Shown here in pieces: positions 42,974 through 53,050 of a stretch of DNA of 64,000 nucleotides. The notes beneath the pieces were generated by a model. The model was given only the letters and a program-made list of their open reading frames with translations. It did no database searches and was not told the DNA's origin. How positions within the stretch are numbered: the first letter of the stretch is position 1; every line of letters begins with the position of its first letter. The translations under genes were made by a program, and so were the position numbers. Source of the stretch: Sneathiella chinensis (GTDB taxonomy: Bacteria; Pseudomonadota; Alphaproteobacteria; Sneathiellales; Sneathiellaceae); the NCBI RefSeq assembly GCF_012720115.1, contig NZ_VNWN01000006.1, positions 1 through 64,000 on the forward strand, in the 5' to 3' direction.

Positions 42974-44905
42974 TCAGAAGGTCGCCTTGACGCCGACAAA
43001 GGCCGTCAGGCCCTGTCCGTTAAAGCTGTAGATTTCCTGATACTGGTCATCAAGCATGTTCTCGATCCGCCCGTAAAGCAGAACATCATCCGTGACCTTG
43101 TAGTCGGCACCAACGGTAACGAGCACATAATCATCCAGCGTGACCCGTGTTCTTGGGGTGCTGCCGACAAATTCGAGATCCTGCATTTCGCCGTTATAGG
43201 CCACATCCGTAAAGATGGAGGCCCGGTTCTCAAGGAAGGAATAAGTCGCCCCGAAGGAGCCGGAATGGCGGGGGCGACGGACTTCCTCGGCCCCGTTTGG
43301 CTCTTTCGAGTTCAGGTAGGTATAGGCCGCCCGCAGGTGCAGGTTGTCGGTGACCTGAGCAGAGGCGGCAATTTCGACCCCCCGGCGCTTGCTGGTGCCA
43401 TCCAGATTGATCGGCGAGGACAGGCCCGTCATGAAGTCATACTGGGACTGGATTTCATCGGTCAGCCGTTCCTGGAAATAGGTTACGTCAACGACCAGAT
43501 CGTCGTTGAGGAATTTTTGTTCCACACCCAGATCCCAACCGAAATTCTCTTCCGGTTTGAGGGAGGGGTTGCCGATAAAGGTGGACGGATCAAAACCGAA
43601 CTGTTCCAGAAAGGTCGGGTTGGTCACACCGGTGCCGACAGAGGAATGAAACCGGGTGCCGGTGCCCGGAACCACATAGGCACCGCTCAGGCTGTAGGTG
43701 ACCGCATCGTCAAAGCTGTCATTATGGTCAAAGCGGACGGCACCGGTAACGAACAGGTTTTCAAAGAATTCCCCGCGATATTCGGTCACGAAGCCGTACA
43801 GGGTGCGGCTTTGCGACGGGATCTGGGACGGGGTCAGCGGAAAGATATTCTTGAAGGTTTCCCGTTCCCACTCGACCGATCCGGTCAGGCTGTGCCGGGC
43901 GCTGGCCACATCGGGGGTATCAAAGGACAGGGTCGCCTGATAGGCACCGTGATAGCGGGTCCCTTCATTGCCGGACAGGCCGTAAAGGTCCTGACTTCTC
44001 CGCCGGGTCGAGGTGCCCTCAAAACGGAGGCTGTGCACAAAGGCATCATCAAAATGTGACGATGTCAGCCCGACAGAGCCGAAGAAATCACGGGTGCGCG
44101 TATCCGCATCCGTATCGATGGCCAACCCGTTGGTAGGGGTTGCCGGCCATGCGAAATCCTGATCGTCCGTGTCGGATGTGCGGCGCACATGTCGCAGGCT
44201 GCCATCCAGTTGCACGGTGGGGGTCAGGTCCACACTGCCGCGGGCGTTCAGGGTCAGGTTCCGGTCGCCATCCTCTTCAGAGCCGAAGGACGAGGTGTTG
44301 AAACCGTCGGTCCGCCGGAACGCACCGGAAACCGCATAATCATACCGGTTGCCGCCGCCCCGGACGCCCACATTGGTCATCAGGGTGCGGTCTGTACCCA
44401 CTTCCGTATTCACATGGGTTTCAAAGCTGTTTCTTTTGCCGCCCTTGGTGATGATATTGATGACACCTGCCGTGGCGTTGGACCCCCAAAGGGCGCTTTG
44501 CGGACCCCGGATCACCTCGATACGCTCAATATCTGCGGCCTGCATGCTGCCGAAATCGAACTCGCCCTGTGTGGGTTCGGATACCTCGATCCCGTCAATC
44601 AGGACAAGGACATGGTTCCCTTCGGACCCGCGCAGGCGGACCTGAACCGGGCCGCCAAAGGCACCGTTGCGGGAAACGGACACACCGGGAATGCGGCGCA
44701 GGGCATCGGAAACATACCGGGTCTGGGTTTGTTCAAGGTCTTCTGCCGTCAGGACCGTATAGGCGCGGCCGACCTTTTCGGCCTCAATCGGGGTCCGACT
44801 GGCGGAAACGACGATGGAATCGGACAGGGGCGTATCGGCCAGCGCAGGCGAGACGATCAACCAGGCCATTCCGGCCAATCCTGTCGTGCGGAGTAATTTC
44901 TTCAT
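42974..44905 (-). CDS. btuB: TonB-dependent vitamin B12 receptor (BtuB-like)
   Basis: A 643-residue outer-membrane receptor with a signal peptide (about 23 residues ending ALA), a TonB-box-like start (DSIVVSASRTPI), a plug domain (RYVSDALRRIPGVSVSRNG, IEVIRGPQSALWGSNATAGV) and a 22-strand barrel ending in KATF with terminal phenylalanine. The length fits BtuB. It is the first gene after a cobalamin riboswitch, which strongly supports the substrate. Confidence 0.93.
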   Translation of the reverse strand: MKKLLRTTGLAGMAWLIVSPALADTPLSDSIVVSASRTPIEAEKVGRAYTVLTAEDLEQTQTRYVSDALRRIPGVSVSRNGAFGGPVQVRLRGSEGNHVLVLIDGIEVSEPTQGEFDFGSMQAADIERIEVIRGPQSALWGSNATAGVINIITKGGKRNSFETHVNTEVGTDRTLMTNVGVRGGGNRYDYAVSGAFRRTDGFNTSSFGSEEDGDRNLTLNARGSVDLTPTVQLDGSLRHVRRTSDTDDQDFAWPATPTNGLAIDTDADTRTRDFFGSVGLTSSHFDDAFVHSLRFEGTSTRRRSQDLYGLSGNEGTRYHGAYQATLSFDTPDVASARHSLTGSVEWERETFKNIFPLTPSQIPSQSRTLYGFVTEYRGEFFENLFVTGAVRFDHNDSFDDAVTYSLSGAYVVPGTGTRFHSSVGTGVTNPTFLEQFGFDPSTFIGNPSLKPEENFGWDLGVEQKFLNDDLVVDVTYFQERLTDEIQSQYDFMTGLSSPINLDGTSKRRGVEIAASAQVTDNLHLRAAYTYLNSKEPNGAEEVRRPRHSGSFGATYSFLENRASIFTDVAYNGEMQDLEFVGSTPRTRVTLDDYVLVTVGADYKVTDDVLLYGRIENMLDDQYQEIYSFNGQGLTAFVGVKATF

Positions 44906-45091
44906 TTAGACACCTGTTCTTTGTGACGGGGACGGGGGGTGCCCGCCGCGTCGTATGGTTTTGTTGGCGTGTCTGTCGTGTCAGGAAGGTTCCGGCCATA
45001 GGGCGCGGGCCTGACAGACGTCATGCCAACTGGTTTTGGTGTCACCTAAACGGAAAGCCGCACCCTGACACACCCCGTATCAAGGTCGGGT

Positions 45092-45262
45092 GACGAAGAG
45101 TGGCAGGTCTCCTGGCTTACGGGTCGTCACAGGGCATTCGCCTTCCCAGTCGTTCATGGACGGCTAGTGGCTTTCTGGAATGCCTGTTCTCCGTTTACAG
45201 TTGCGGGGGCAGCCGCGGCTTGGCGCGCATCTCATGCGCAGGCACCGCGTTCCCTTTTCATC
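45092..45262 (-). promoter_or_regulatory. Cobalamin riboswitch
   Basis: On the minus strand the conserved landmarks appear in order: GGTGCC, GCTGCCCCCGCAACTGTAA, GCCACT, GGGAAGGC and the B12 box AAGCCAGGAGACCTGCC. The outer helix P1 pairs GATGAAAAG with CTCTTCGTC. It lies about 190 bases before btuB. In the spacer, complementary segments (GTCTGTC/GACAGAC and TGTCAGG/CCTGACA between 44971 and 45019) could form the expression platform. High cobalamin would lower BtuB-operon expression. Confidence 0.95.
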
Positions 45263-45291
45263 CGTTACAAACGGAACCACTACTGGCCGCG

Positions 45292-45319
45292 ATACTACCC
45301 TGAAAATCAATGCCGTCAA
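45292..45319 (-). promoter_or_regulatory. Promoter of the cobalamin uptake operon
   Basis: On the minus strand TTGACG (45314-45319) and TAGTAT (45292-45297) are 16 bases apart and lie just upstream of the riboswitch 5' end. Confidence 0.6.
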
Positions 45320-45397
45320 TAGGGTGTTTCCCTTGACTGCAGCGGGATTGCAGTGGTTTTGCCCCACCAAAAATTTTAGGGGGGTGGAATAATTGTC

Positions 45398-45426
45398 TTG
45401 CTATTGGCAGCAAAAGATGGTTATTA
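45398..45426 (+). promoter_or_regulatory. Promoter candidate of the DEAD-box helicase gene
   Basis: TTGCTA (45398-45403) and TTATTA (45421-45426) are separated by exactly 17 bases, giving an approximately 170-base untranslated leader. Confidence 0.4.
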
Positions 45427-45603
45427 CCCTTTACTCGTCTGCGCGTGGAAAAGTGAAAACACTGGCAGCAGACCGGACTTCCTCGCGATGGGCTCGGGTA
45501 ACCGCCCCGCGGAAGGGTGCTTAAAAGGCACGCGAACCACGGTAGCTGATCTGCGCAGGCTCCCGGAATAAAACAAGCCACTGTCCGCAGCCCGGATGGC
45601 GCG
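45427..45603 (+). other. Structured 5' leader of the helicase mRNA
   Basis: About 175 G+C-rich bases with several nested complementary segments: GTCTGC (45437-45442) with GCAGAC (45468-45473), CTTCC-CGCG (45478-45487) with CGCGGAAG (45508-45515), and GTGC (45517-45520) with GCAC (45528-45531). There is no credible reading frame. It may be a thermosensitive or autoregulatory leader like those of cold-shock helicase genes, or a separate small RNA. I do not recognise a named family. Confidence 0.4.
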
Positions 45604-47121
45604 ATGAAGACAGCGGCCGACGAAAGACTTTACTTGAAACAGTTTGATGACCTCGGTCTTGCCGAGTCTCTCCTTCAGGCCCTGACGGCCGAAGGATACA
45701 CCACTCCCACCCCGATCCAGTTAAAAGTGATCCCCGCCATGCTGGCAGGGAAGGATGTTATTGGTATTGCCCAAACGGGCACCGGGAAAACCGCATCCTT
45801 TGTTCTACCCATCCTGCAACGGATTGACGAACAGAAGATCAAGCCTGTGGCGAAAAGTTGCACCGGGCTGATTGTCACCCCCACACGAGAGCTTGCCTCA
45901 CAGATTGCGGACAATATCCGCAAATATAGCCGTCATCAGCGGGTTTCTGTTGCTGTTGTCGTCGGTGGCGTCAAGCCGGGACCGCAAATCCGGGATTTGG
46001 CCCGGGGCGTTGATATTCTGGTGGCAACACCGGGACGTCTGCTTGATCACATGAATACCGGGGCTGTGCGCCTCGACAAAACCACCTGTATTGTTCTGGA
46101 TGAGGCAGACCAGATGCTGGATCTGGGCTTCCTGCCCGGTATCCGCAAGCTCATGGGCAAGCTGCCTGCTGAACGGCAGACCGTGCTGATGTCGGCAACC
46201 ATGCCGACCCAGATTCGTAAGCTGGGCAAGGATTTCCAGTCAAACCCTGAAGAAATTTCTGTGGCCCCGGTCTCGCGGCCCATCGAACGGATCGAACAGA
46301 GCGTCATTCTGGTTGATCGTTCTGACAAACGGCGGGTTCTGACCGATATTCTTTCTGGTTCAGAGGTGGCACGGGCCATTGTCTTCACCCGGACAAAGCG
46401 GGGCGCGGACAAGGTCAGCCAGCATCTTGAGAAAGCGGGCCTTGTCTCGGCAGCTATTCATGGCAACAAAAGCCAGAACCAGCGCAACCGGGCACTGGAC
46501 GGTTTCCGGTCCGGCGATACCCCCATTCTTGTGGCGACGGATATTGCCGCCCGCGGGATCGACATTGATGATGTGTCCCATGTGGTGAATTTCGACCTGC
46601 CCAATGTGGCGGAATCCTATGTTCACCGGATTGGGCGGACTGCTCGTGCGGGCCGAACCGGTATTGCTGTATCCCTGTGCGATGTGGAAGAACAGAGCCT
46701 GCTTCGTGATATCGAGAAGTTGACAGGCAACACGCTGCCGCGTTCCGGCGGATTTTCCGATCAGCCCGCTGCAGCGGACAAGCCTACCCCCGGTTCACGG
46801 CGCGGCCCGAAAAAGGGTGCGTCAACAGGTGAGGAAAGCGGTGGCAAGCCCGCCGAGGGGAAAGCCCCTCAGCGTAAATCCAGGCCCAAGCCGAAAGCCA
46901 AAACCGGCAAGCCTGCCAACAATGGACAGCGGGCCGACGGTCGTAAAGTTGCTGGCGATGCGCCTCGGAACGGATCCAAAGGCCCGTCTAAGACAGCAGC
47001 AAAGAATAATGGTGGCAACCGGAAACGGCAGCCCCGCAAGGCAAGTTCCGACACTTCGAAGGATGGCCTTGTCAGAATGCTCGGGGGGGCTGGACGCACC
47101 CCTGTGCGCTCCGGTGCCTGA
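45604..47121 (+). CDS. DEAD-box ATP-dependent RNA helicase (RhlE type)
   Basis: A 505-residue helicase with all core motifs: Q motif near YTTPTPIQ, motif I AQTGTGKT, PTRELA, DEAD in VLDEADQMLDLGF, SAT, and HRIGRTARAG. Residues about 385-505 are a basic, disordered tail rich in lysine, glycine and proline, typical of RhlE-type enzymes that bind structured RNA. It has a long structured leader and is followed by a cold-shock protein gene, which suggests a role in RNA unfolding during cold or ribosome assembly. Confidence 0.92.
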   Translation: MKTAADERLYLKQFDDLGLAESLLQALTAEGYTTPTPIQLKVIPAMLAGKDVIGIAQTGTGKTASFVLPILQRIDEQKIKPVAKSCTGLIVTPTRELASQIADNIRKYSRHQRVSVAVVVGGVKPGPQIRDLARGVDILVATPGRLLDHMNTGAVRLDKTTCIVLDEADQMLDLGFLPGIRKLMGKLPAERQTVLMSATMPTQIRKLGKDFQSNPEEISVAPVSRPIERIEQSVILVDRSDKRRVLTDILSGSEVARAIVFTRTKRGADKVSQHLEKAGLVSAAIHGNKSQNQRNRALDGFRSGDTPILVATDIAARGIDIDDVSHVVNFDLPNVAESYVHRIGRTARAGRTGIAVSLCDVEEQSLLRDIEKLTGNTLPRSGGFSDQPAAADKPTPGSRRGPKKGASTGEESGGKPAEGKAPQRKSRPKPKAKTGKPANNGQRADGRKVAGDAPRNGSKGPSKTAAKNNGGNRKRQPRKASSDTSKDGLVRMLGGAGRTPVRSGA

Positions 47122-47172
47122 AGTATCGGAGCATTAAGATTTCTCAACCCATGACTAGCTAAAGGAAATATC

Positions 47173-47382
47173 ATGAGTCAAGGTACAGTGAAATGGTTCA
47201 ACGGAACCAAAGGATATGGTTTTATCAGCCCGGAAGAAGGCGGCCAGGATGTATTCGTACACATCAGTGCTGTTGAGCGTTCTGGTCTCGGCCAGCTCGA
47301 CGAAGGTCAGAAAGTCAGCTACGACCTGGAAGTTGATTCCGCTCGTGGCAAATCATCTGCGGTAAACCTGAAAGCCCTCTAA
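47173..47382 (+). CDS. cspA: Cold-shock protein (CspA family)
   Basis: A 69-residue cold-shock domain protein with the RNP1 motif KGYGFISPE and RNP2 motif DVFVHISAV. Family members bind single-stranded RNA and DNA and melt structures. AAAGGAAAT precedes the ATG. It may be transcribed with the upstream helicase, 51 bases away, and ends in its own terminator. Confidence 0.96.
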   Translation: MSQGTVKWFNGTKGYGFISPEEGGQDVFVHISAVERSGLGQLDEGQKVSYDLEVDSARGKSSAVNLKAL

Positions 47383-47405
47383 GGCATTTCAGCAAAGCCA
47401 AGAAG

Positions 47406-47441
47406 AAAGCGCCTTTCCATTCGGAGAGGCGCTTTTTTTTG
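47406..47441 (+). terminator. Terminator of the cold-shock gene
   Basis: AAGCGCCT (47407-47414) and AGGCGCTT (47427-47434) form a perfect stem followed by eight Ts. Confidence 0.92.
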
Positions 47442-47484
47442 TGTCTGTTCTGCGAGGGGAGGGGATGGACTAAAATCGCAGCCG

Positions 47485-48441
47485 TCAATTCAGGGCTGCC
47501 CCTTGTGAAGACAGGGCTTCATAGTGACGTGCCGCCTCCGGCTCCAACCACTCAAGATAATAGGACTTGAAGAGCGGGTAGGGATTGGTATCCCGGATGA
47601 TCTTGTTGACCGCTTCAATGACTTTCAGCCCGTTCGGGTTTTTGGTGCATCCGACATGCCCCTTGATCAGTTCATTCATACCCTTGATGGGGAAATATCG
47701 TATCCCGTCCGGGCGCTGCTTGTTCAGGGACCGGAAATGGCTGATTTCCGATGGGAAGGCGATGACATAGTCAATCCGGCCAACGTCCAGCAGGTTGATC
47801 GCCAATTGTGAATGGCGCAGTTGCGCAATATGCGGCACCGTCCCGACGCTTTGCAGGGCCTCGTCCACGGCCTTGCCATAGGATCGCCCAAGGGTCACAC
47901 TGCCCCTGCGTTGCCGGTCCTGTACCAGACTGTGCATGTCAATTTTGCCATCGGTCAGGTGGGGGGTGAATTTCCAGTCGTCGCCGGGGCGATAGGCCAG
48001 CATGTTGGGCAGCACAACATAGATGGGGTCGCTGAAGGCGATATACTGCTCCCGTTCCGGGGTTTTGAGCATGGTGGGATTGCAGGCCAGGTCTGATGTG
48101 CGGATCAGGGCTTCGCTGCGCCGATAGCTGGTCCCCCGATAAAAGGCATGATTGAAACCGGTCAGGTGATCGCTGAGATAGGTCAGGTTGCGATCACCGA
48201 ACCCCTGCAGGTTGGCGGTGTCTGGTGTCGTTTCCGACGGGGCGAAATGCACGGGCGGGAAATGCCCGACAAACCAGTTGATGGTGGTTCCATCGTTATG
48301 CGGGTTCGCGGTGGCCAGTGCGGGCAACAGGGACAGGACAGGTGCGGTCAGGCTTGTGATGACCGCCGCCGGGCGGATTGCCCGAGGCAATGTCCGGGGA
48401 CTGAATGCCTTGCGAAATAGGGAAGATGAGAACCTGTTCAT
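47485..48441 (-). CDS. Periplasmic solute-binding-like protein
   Basis: A 318-residue secreted protein with a long signal peptide (about 45 residues ending ALATA). It resembles the family of substrate-binding-protein-like hypothetical proteins related to the amino-acid receptors (SBP family 3, TIGR02285-like). Visible features are INWFVGHFPPVHF, REQYIAFSDPIYVVLPN, and IDYVIAFPSE with KGHVGCTKNPNG near the end. No permease gene is adjacent, so it may be an orphan receptor or a sensory accessory. The family assignment is moderately certain and the ligand is unknown. Confidence 0.7.
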   Translation of the reverse strand: MNRFSSSLFRKAFSPRTLPRAIRPAAVITSLTAPVLSLLPALATANPHNDGTTINWFVGHFPPVHFAPSETTPDTANLQGFGDRNLTYLSDHLTGFNHAFYRGTSYRRSEALIRTSDLACNPTMLKTPEREQYIAFSDPIYVVLPNMLAYRPGDDWKFTPHLTDGKIDMHSLVQDRQRRGSVTLGRSYGKAVDEALQSVGTVPHIAQLRHSQLAINLLDVGRIDYVIAFPSEISHFRSLNKQRPDGIRYFPIKGMNELIKGHVGCTKNPNGLKVIEAVNKIIRDTNPYPLFKSYYLEWLEPEAARHYEALSSQGAALN

Positions 48442-48632
48442 GCCGGAATATACGCTACTTTATGGAAAGTGAAATAACAGCCGCGGCCAGTAATACAAAC
48501 AGTTTACGTATGCTGTTTGCGGTTGTCCAGTCGCCATGAGGGGCAGGCGGGTCTTGTGGGAGGTGCTCTGAAAATGATACCGTTACATGTGTTTGCAGAA
48601 AAACTTGTCCATAAAGGTGCATGCGCCATCTT

Positions 48633-48660
48633 TTGAATGACATAATAGATTGACTATACT
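48633..48660 (+). promoter_or_regulatory. Promoter candidate of the RND efflux operon
   Basis: TTGAAT (48633-48638) and TATACT (48655-48660) are 16 bases apart, 53 bases before the adaptor start codon. Confidence 0.45.
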
Positions 48661-48713
48661 GCCCGTCCGTCGCGTTCCTTCATCTTCCGCCAACTACAAA
48701 AGAGACCATCGGT

Positions 48714-49847
48714 ATGCTGACCACAACCAAAAGCCTTTCTGCCGTTCTCTCCCTCCTGACCCTGTTGCCGCTTTTGGCCGCCTGCGATGAAGATCAGCCA
48801 GCCGCCCCGATGCAGGCGCCAACACCCACGGTTGTTGCTGTTCCGGTGACCACCAAGGAAGTGCGGGAGGAAGGCAGTTTCGTTGGCCGGGTGGAAGCGG
48901 TGGAAACCTTTCAGGTGCGCGCCCGAGTGCAGGGCTTTGTTGAGGAAAAGAAGTTTGAGGATGGGGCCTTCATTCAGAAGGGCGACCCGTTATTCCTGAT
49001 AGAGCCGGCCCCTTTCCGAAACGAAATCGATCGCATCAAGGCCGAGATTGAAGGCGCGAAAGCGGTTCAGCGGGAAGCGGAACTGGCGCTGGAGCGGGGG
49101 CGGGAGCTTCTGAAAAAGGGGAATGTGAGCCGGGCCCGGTTTGATGAAACCGAAGCCACCGCCGCCAAGGCAGAGGCCGATCTGATGCGGCTGGATGCGA
49201 ACCTGCGGCAGGCGGAATTGCAACTGTCCTACACGGAGATCAGTTCCCCGATCAGTGGCCGCATTGGCCGGTCCGCCATTTCGGTTGGTAACCTTGTCAC
49301 CCCGTCCAGCGGCGTCCTTGCGGAAGTGGTCAGCATGGACCCTGTCTATGCCACCATCGCCATCAGCGAACGCCAGTTGATCGATTTCCGCCGTTCCGGG
49401 GTGGGGCAGGACAATAACGATGCGATTGCGCGGCTTCGGCTGTCTGATGGCAGTGACTATGCCCATCCCGGCACCGTTGATTTTGTCGATAACAAGGTGG
49501 ACCCGTCCACGGATACCATCACCATCCGGGCGGTTTTCCCGAACCCGGACTTCATCCTCTTTCCCAACGAATTTGTGACCATGAGCGTGGCCCGCAATGA
49601 AACGGCGCGGGCGCTGGTGGTATCGCAGGCGGCCATTCAGGAAAACCTGTCCGGGCGATTTGTGCTGATCGTGGATGAAAACAGCCGCATCAAGGTCCGG
49701 ACCGTCGAATTGGGCGCCGAGATTGGCGACGGGTTTGTGGTCAATAGCGGCCTTGAGGAAGGCGACATGGTCGTGGTGGAAGGCTTGCAGAAGGTGCAGC
49801 CCGATCAGGAAGTGAAAGTCCTGTCCGCAACTGATAACCGGGAGTAG
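48714..49847 (+). CDS. RND efflux periplasmic adaptor (lipoprotein)
   Basis: A 377-residue membrane fusion protein of the AcrA/MexA type. It has a lipoprotein signal with lipobox LLAAC (Cys24), a lipoyl-like half ([33 protein letters not shown]), a helical hairpin between, and beta-barrel and membrane-proximal domains. It is encoded 4 bases before the RND pump gene. No outer-membrane channel gene is present, so the pump must borrow a TolC-like protein from elsewhere. Confidence 0.92.
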   Translation: MLTTTKSLSAVLSLLTLLPLLAACDEDQPAAPMQAPTPTVVAVPVTTKEVREEGSFVGRVEAVETFQVRARVQGFVEEKKFEDGAFIQKGDPLFLIEPAPFRNEIDRIKAEIEGAKAVQREAELALERGRELLKKGNVSRARFDETEATAAKAEADLMRLDANLRQAELQLSYTEISSPISGRIGRSAISVGNLVTPSSGVLAEVVSMDPVYATIAISERQLIDFRRSGVGQDNNDAIARLRLSDGSDYAHPGTVDFVDNKVDPSTDTITIRAVFPNPDFILFPNEFVTMSVARNETARALVVSQAAIQENLSGRFVLIVDENSRIKVRTVELGAEIGDGFVVNSGLEEGDMVVVEGLQKVQPDQEVKVLSATDNRE

Positions 49848-49851
49848 GGAT

Positions 49852-52800
49852 ATGCTGTCCGGTTTCTTCGTCTCCCGACCCAAATTCGCCTTCGTCATTT
49901 CCATCCTGATCACCATCGCAGGCCTGATCGCCCTGAAAGTCCTGCCGGTTGAGCAGTTCCCGGAAATCACCCCGCCTGTGGTGCAGGTATCCACCAGCTA
50001 TCCCGGTGCCAATTCCGCCGTTTTGCAGGACACGGTTGCGGCCGTGATCGAGCGCGAGGTCAACGGCGTGGACAACATGATCTATATGTCCTCGACCAGT
50101 GACGACAATGGTGGGTACAGCCTGACAATCAGTTTTGAAATCGGCTCGGACCCGGATTTGAACACGGTCAATGTGCAGAACCGGGTGGTGCAGGCCATGG
50201 CCGCCCTGCCGGAAGAGGTGAAGCGTCAGGGCGTGGTCACGCGCAAGCAATCCACCAACATGTTGCTGACGGTGAACCTGATCTCTCCGGGCAAGACCTA
50301 TGATCGGCTGTTCCTGTCCAATTATGCGGCGATCAACGTTCAGGATCCCCTGAAACGCATTCAGGGGGTCGGCAATGTGACCCAGTTCGGACAGCTTGAT
50401 TATGGCATGCGCATGTGGCTGGACCCGAACCGGTTGGCCAGTTTTAATCTGACCGCGACGGATGTCAGCAACGCCATCCGGTCCCAGAATATCCAGGCAT
50501 CGGCGGGCCAGCTTGGGGCGCCGCCTTTCGACGGGGTGCAGCAGCGCCAATTCACCCTGAAGGCGCAAGGCCGCCTGAATACGGTTGAGGAATTCGAGAA
50601 AATCATCATTCGCGCCAACCCGGACGGATCGACCGTTCGCATTCGCGATGTGGCCCGCACGGAAATCGCCGCCCAGTATTTTTCTGCGACCGCGCTGGTC
50701 AATGATGCGGAACCGACAGCCATGATCGGTGTGTATCAGTCGCCGGGCTCCAACGCGCTGGAGACGGCGGATCGGGTCTATGCGGAACTGGATCGTCTGG
50801 CGGAACGCTTTCCCAACGATGTCGAATATAAGGTGCTGTACGATACCACCAAATATGTGCGGGTTTCCATCCGCGAGGTGGTGATCACCCTGTTCGAGGC
50901 TTTGGCCCTGGTGATTGCCGTGACCTATCTGTTCCTTGGCGACTGGCGGGCCACCATCATTCCGTCCATTGCCATTCCCGTGTCCCTGATCGGGACCTTT
51001 GCGGTTCTGCTGGCGCTTGGCATGACCATCAACACGATCACGCTGTTCGCGCTTATTCTGGCGATTGGCGTGGTGGTGGATGATGCCATTGTGGTGGTCG
51101 AGAATACCCAGCGTCTGATCGACGAGGAAGGCCTGTCCCCGCCCGATGCCACCCGCAAGGCCATGAAGCAGGTCACCGGTCCGGTGATTGCCACCACGCT
51201 GGTTTTGCTGGCGGTGTTTGTTCCCACCGGTTTTCTGCCGGGGATCACCGGACAGCTTTACCTGCAGTTCGCGGTGACCATCTCGGTGGCGGTGCTGATT
51301 TCCAGTATCAACGCCCTGACGCTCAGCCCGGCACTCTGTTCCATCTTCCTGCGCCGACAGACCGGCCAGCCAAGGGGCGTGGCCGGGCTTTTCTTACGGT
51401 TGGTGGATCGCACGCGGGACGGCTATGGCCGGCTTGTGGCCTTTCTGGCCCGTAAGGTGCTGGTCACCGGTCTTGTGACGGTCTTTGTGATCGCCGCCGG
51501 ATATAACCTGATGAAGACGCTGCCCTTGGGCTTTGTCCCGGACGAGGATCAAGGCGCCTTCATGATGGATATCCAGCTTCCGGCGGGGGCGTCCCTCAAC
51601 CGGACGGAAGAGACCATGGAGGCCGTCCGCCAGATCGTTGCGGAGACACCGGGCGTCAAGGATGTCCTTTATGTCAGTGGGTTCAGCCTGCTGGCCGGGG
51701 CCAGTTCCAACGGTGGCTTCGCCATCGGTGTGCTGGAGGATTGGGAGGACCGGACAAGCCCGGAAACCAGTATTCCCCATATCCTTCGGTCGGTAAACGC
51801 CCGTCTTGCCGCCATCGGGTCGGCGACGGCGGTGGCCTTCAACGTGCCGCCCATTCCGGGGCTGGGCAGTACCGGCGGCTTCGAAATGGAACTGCAGGAT
51901 CTGGCCGGACGATCCCCGCAGCAATTGCAGCAGGTCCTTGGCGGGCTTCTGTTCGCGGCCAATCAGGATGCGGCGCTTCGCAATGTGTTCAGTCGTTACA
52001 ACGCCAATTCCCCGCAGTTATTTGTGGATGTGGACCGGGATAAGGCCAAGGCGCTGGGGGTCGAGATTTCCGAGATTTTCATGACCCTGCAGGCCAATCT
52101 TGGTTCGTTATATGTTAATGATTTCAATATGTTCGGGCGTGTTTATCGTGTGATGATTCAGGCGGAGGGGAAAGACCGTAACGAAATCAGCGATATTGAA
52201 AAACTGTATGTCCGGTCGGCGCGCGGGGAAATGGTTCCGATCAGTTCCCTGGTCCGGGTCACCCCGGATGTGGGGCCGTCTTCCGTCCGCCGGTATAACC
52301 TGTTCACCTCTGCCAGTGTCAGCGGGGTTCCGGCACCGGGGTCCAGCAGCGGCGAGGCCATCGCAGCCATGCAGAAGGTCGCGGCGGAAACCCTGCCGGA
52401 CGGCTATGGCATCGACTGGACCGGCACGTCCTATCAGGAATTGAAGTCCGGTGGCCAGACCGCCATTGTCTTCGTGCTGGCCCTTGTGTTCGTCTATCTG
52501 TTTCTGGTCGCCCAGTATGAAAGCTGGACCATTCCGGCATCGGTGATCCTGTCCATTTCAGTGGCGGTGGTTGGCGCGCTTCTGGGGGCGCTGGCGGTGG
52601 GTATGCCGCTCAATATCTATGCCCAGATCGGGCTGGTCCTGTTGATCGGTCTGGCCAGCAAGAACGCCATCCTGATTGTGGAGTTTGCCAAGGAACTCCG
52701 GGAAAGCGGACAATCGGTGTTCGATGCCACGGTTGAGGCGGCACGGCTTCGTTTCCGCGCGGTCATGATGACGGCCTTTTCCTTCATTCTGGGGGTTTTC

Positions 52801-53043
52801 CCGTTGGTGGTGGCCAGCGGGGCCGGCGCGGCCGGACGGCAGTCATTGGGGCTGATCGTTTTTACCGGCATGATCGCGGCGGCAACCATCGGCGTTGTGC
52901 TGATCCCGATCCTCTATTACCTGTTCCAGACCTTGCGGGAAAAGGTCAAGGGCCAAGGCAAGGACGAGAGCAAGGACGGAGGGAACGCCGTGCTGGAGAC
53001 CGAGGCCGAGGCTGCACCAGCCCCGGCTTCAAAGGCGGACTAG
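49852..53043 (+). CDS. RND multidrug efflux pump (HAE-1 family)
   Basis: A 1063-residue inner-membrane pump of the AcrB/MexB type, with 12 predicted helices in two halves and two large periplasmic loops. The start [18 protein letters not shown], the proton-relay helix with the [16 protein letters not shown] motif, and [19 protein letters not shown] in the second half are diagnostic. It is expected to export hydrophobic compounds, drugs or bile-salt-like detergents using the proton gradient. Confidence 0.95.
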   Translation: MLSGFFVSRPKFAFVISILITIAGLIALKVLPVEQFPEITPPVVQVSTSYPGANSAVLQDTVAAVIEREVNGVDNMIYMSSTSDDNGGYSLTISFEIGSDPDLNTVNVQNRVVQAMAALPEEVKRQGVVTRKQSTNMLLTVNLISPGKTYDRLFLSNYAAINVQDPLKRIQGVGNVTQFGQLDYGMRMWLDPNRLASFNLTATDVSNAIRSQNIQASAGQLGAPPFDGVQQRQFTLKAQGRLNTVEEFEKIIIRANPDGSTVRIRDVARTEIAAQYFSATALVNDAEPTAMIGVYQSPGSNALETADRVYAELDRLAERFPNDVEYKVLYDTTKYVRVSIREVVITLFEALALVIAVTYLFLGDWRATIIPSIAIPVSLIGTFAVLLALGMTINTITLFALILAIGVVVDDAIVVVENTQRLIDEEGLSPPDATRKAMKQVTGPVIATTLVLLAVFVPTGFLPGITGQLYLQFAVTISVAVLISSINALTLSPALCSIFLRRQTGQPRGVAGLFLRLVDRTRDGYGRLVAFLARKVLVTGLVTVFVIAAGYNLMKTLPLGFVPDEDQGAFMMDIQLPAGASLNRTEETMEAVRQIVAETPGVKDVLYVSGFSLLAGASSNGGFAIGVLEDWEDRTSPETSIPHILRSVNARLAAIGSATAVAFNVPPIPGLGSTGGFEMELQDLAGRSPQQLQQVLGGLLFAANQDAALRNVFSRYNANSPQLFVDVDRDKAKALGVEISEIFMTLQANLGSLYVNDFNMFGRVYRVMIQAEGKDRNEISDIEKLYVRSARGEMVPISSLVRVTPDVGPSSVRRYNLFTSASVSGVPAPGSSSGEAIAAMQKVAAETLPDGYGIDWTGTSYQELKSGGQTAIVFVLALVFVYLFLVAQYESWTIPASVILSISVAVVGALLGALAVGMPLNIYAQIGLVLLIGLASKNAILIVEFAKELRESGQSVFDATVEAARLRFRAVMMTAFSFILGVFPLVVASGAGAAGRQSLGLIVFTGMIAAATIGVVLIPILYYLFQTLREKVKGQGKDESKDGGNAVLETEAEAAPAPASKAD

Positions 53044-53050
53044 ACCGGAC

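Noticed and set aside
45473-45484. A minus-strand GAGGAAGTCCGG sequence resembling the conserved 5' box of RNase P RNA
   Set aside because: No other RNase P landmarks occur at the right distances, and the region is too short and lies in the helicase leader.
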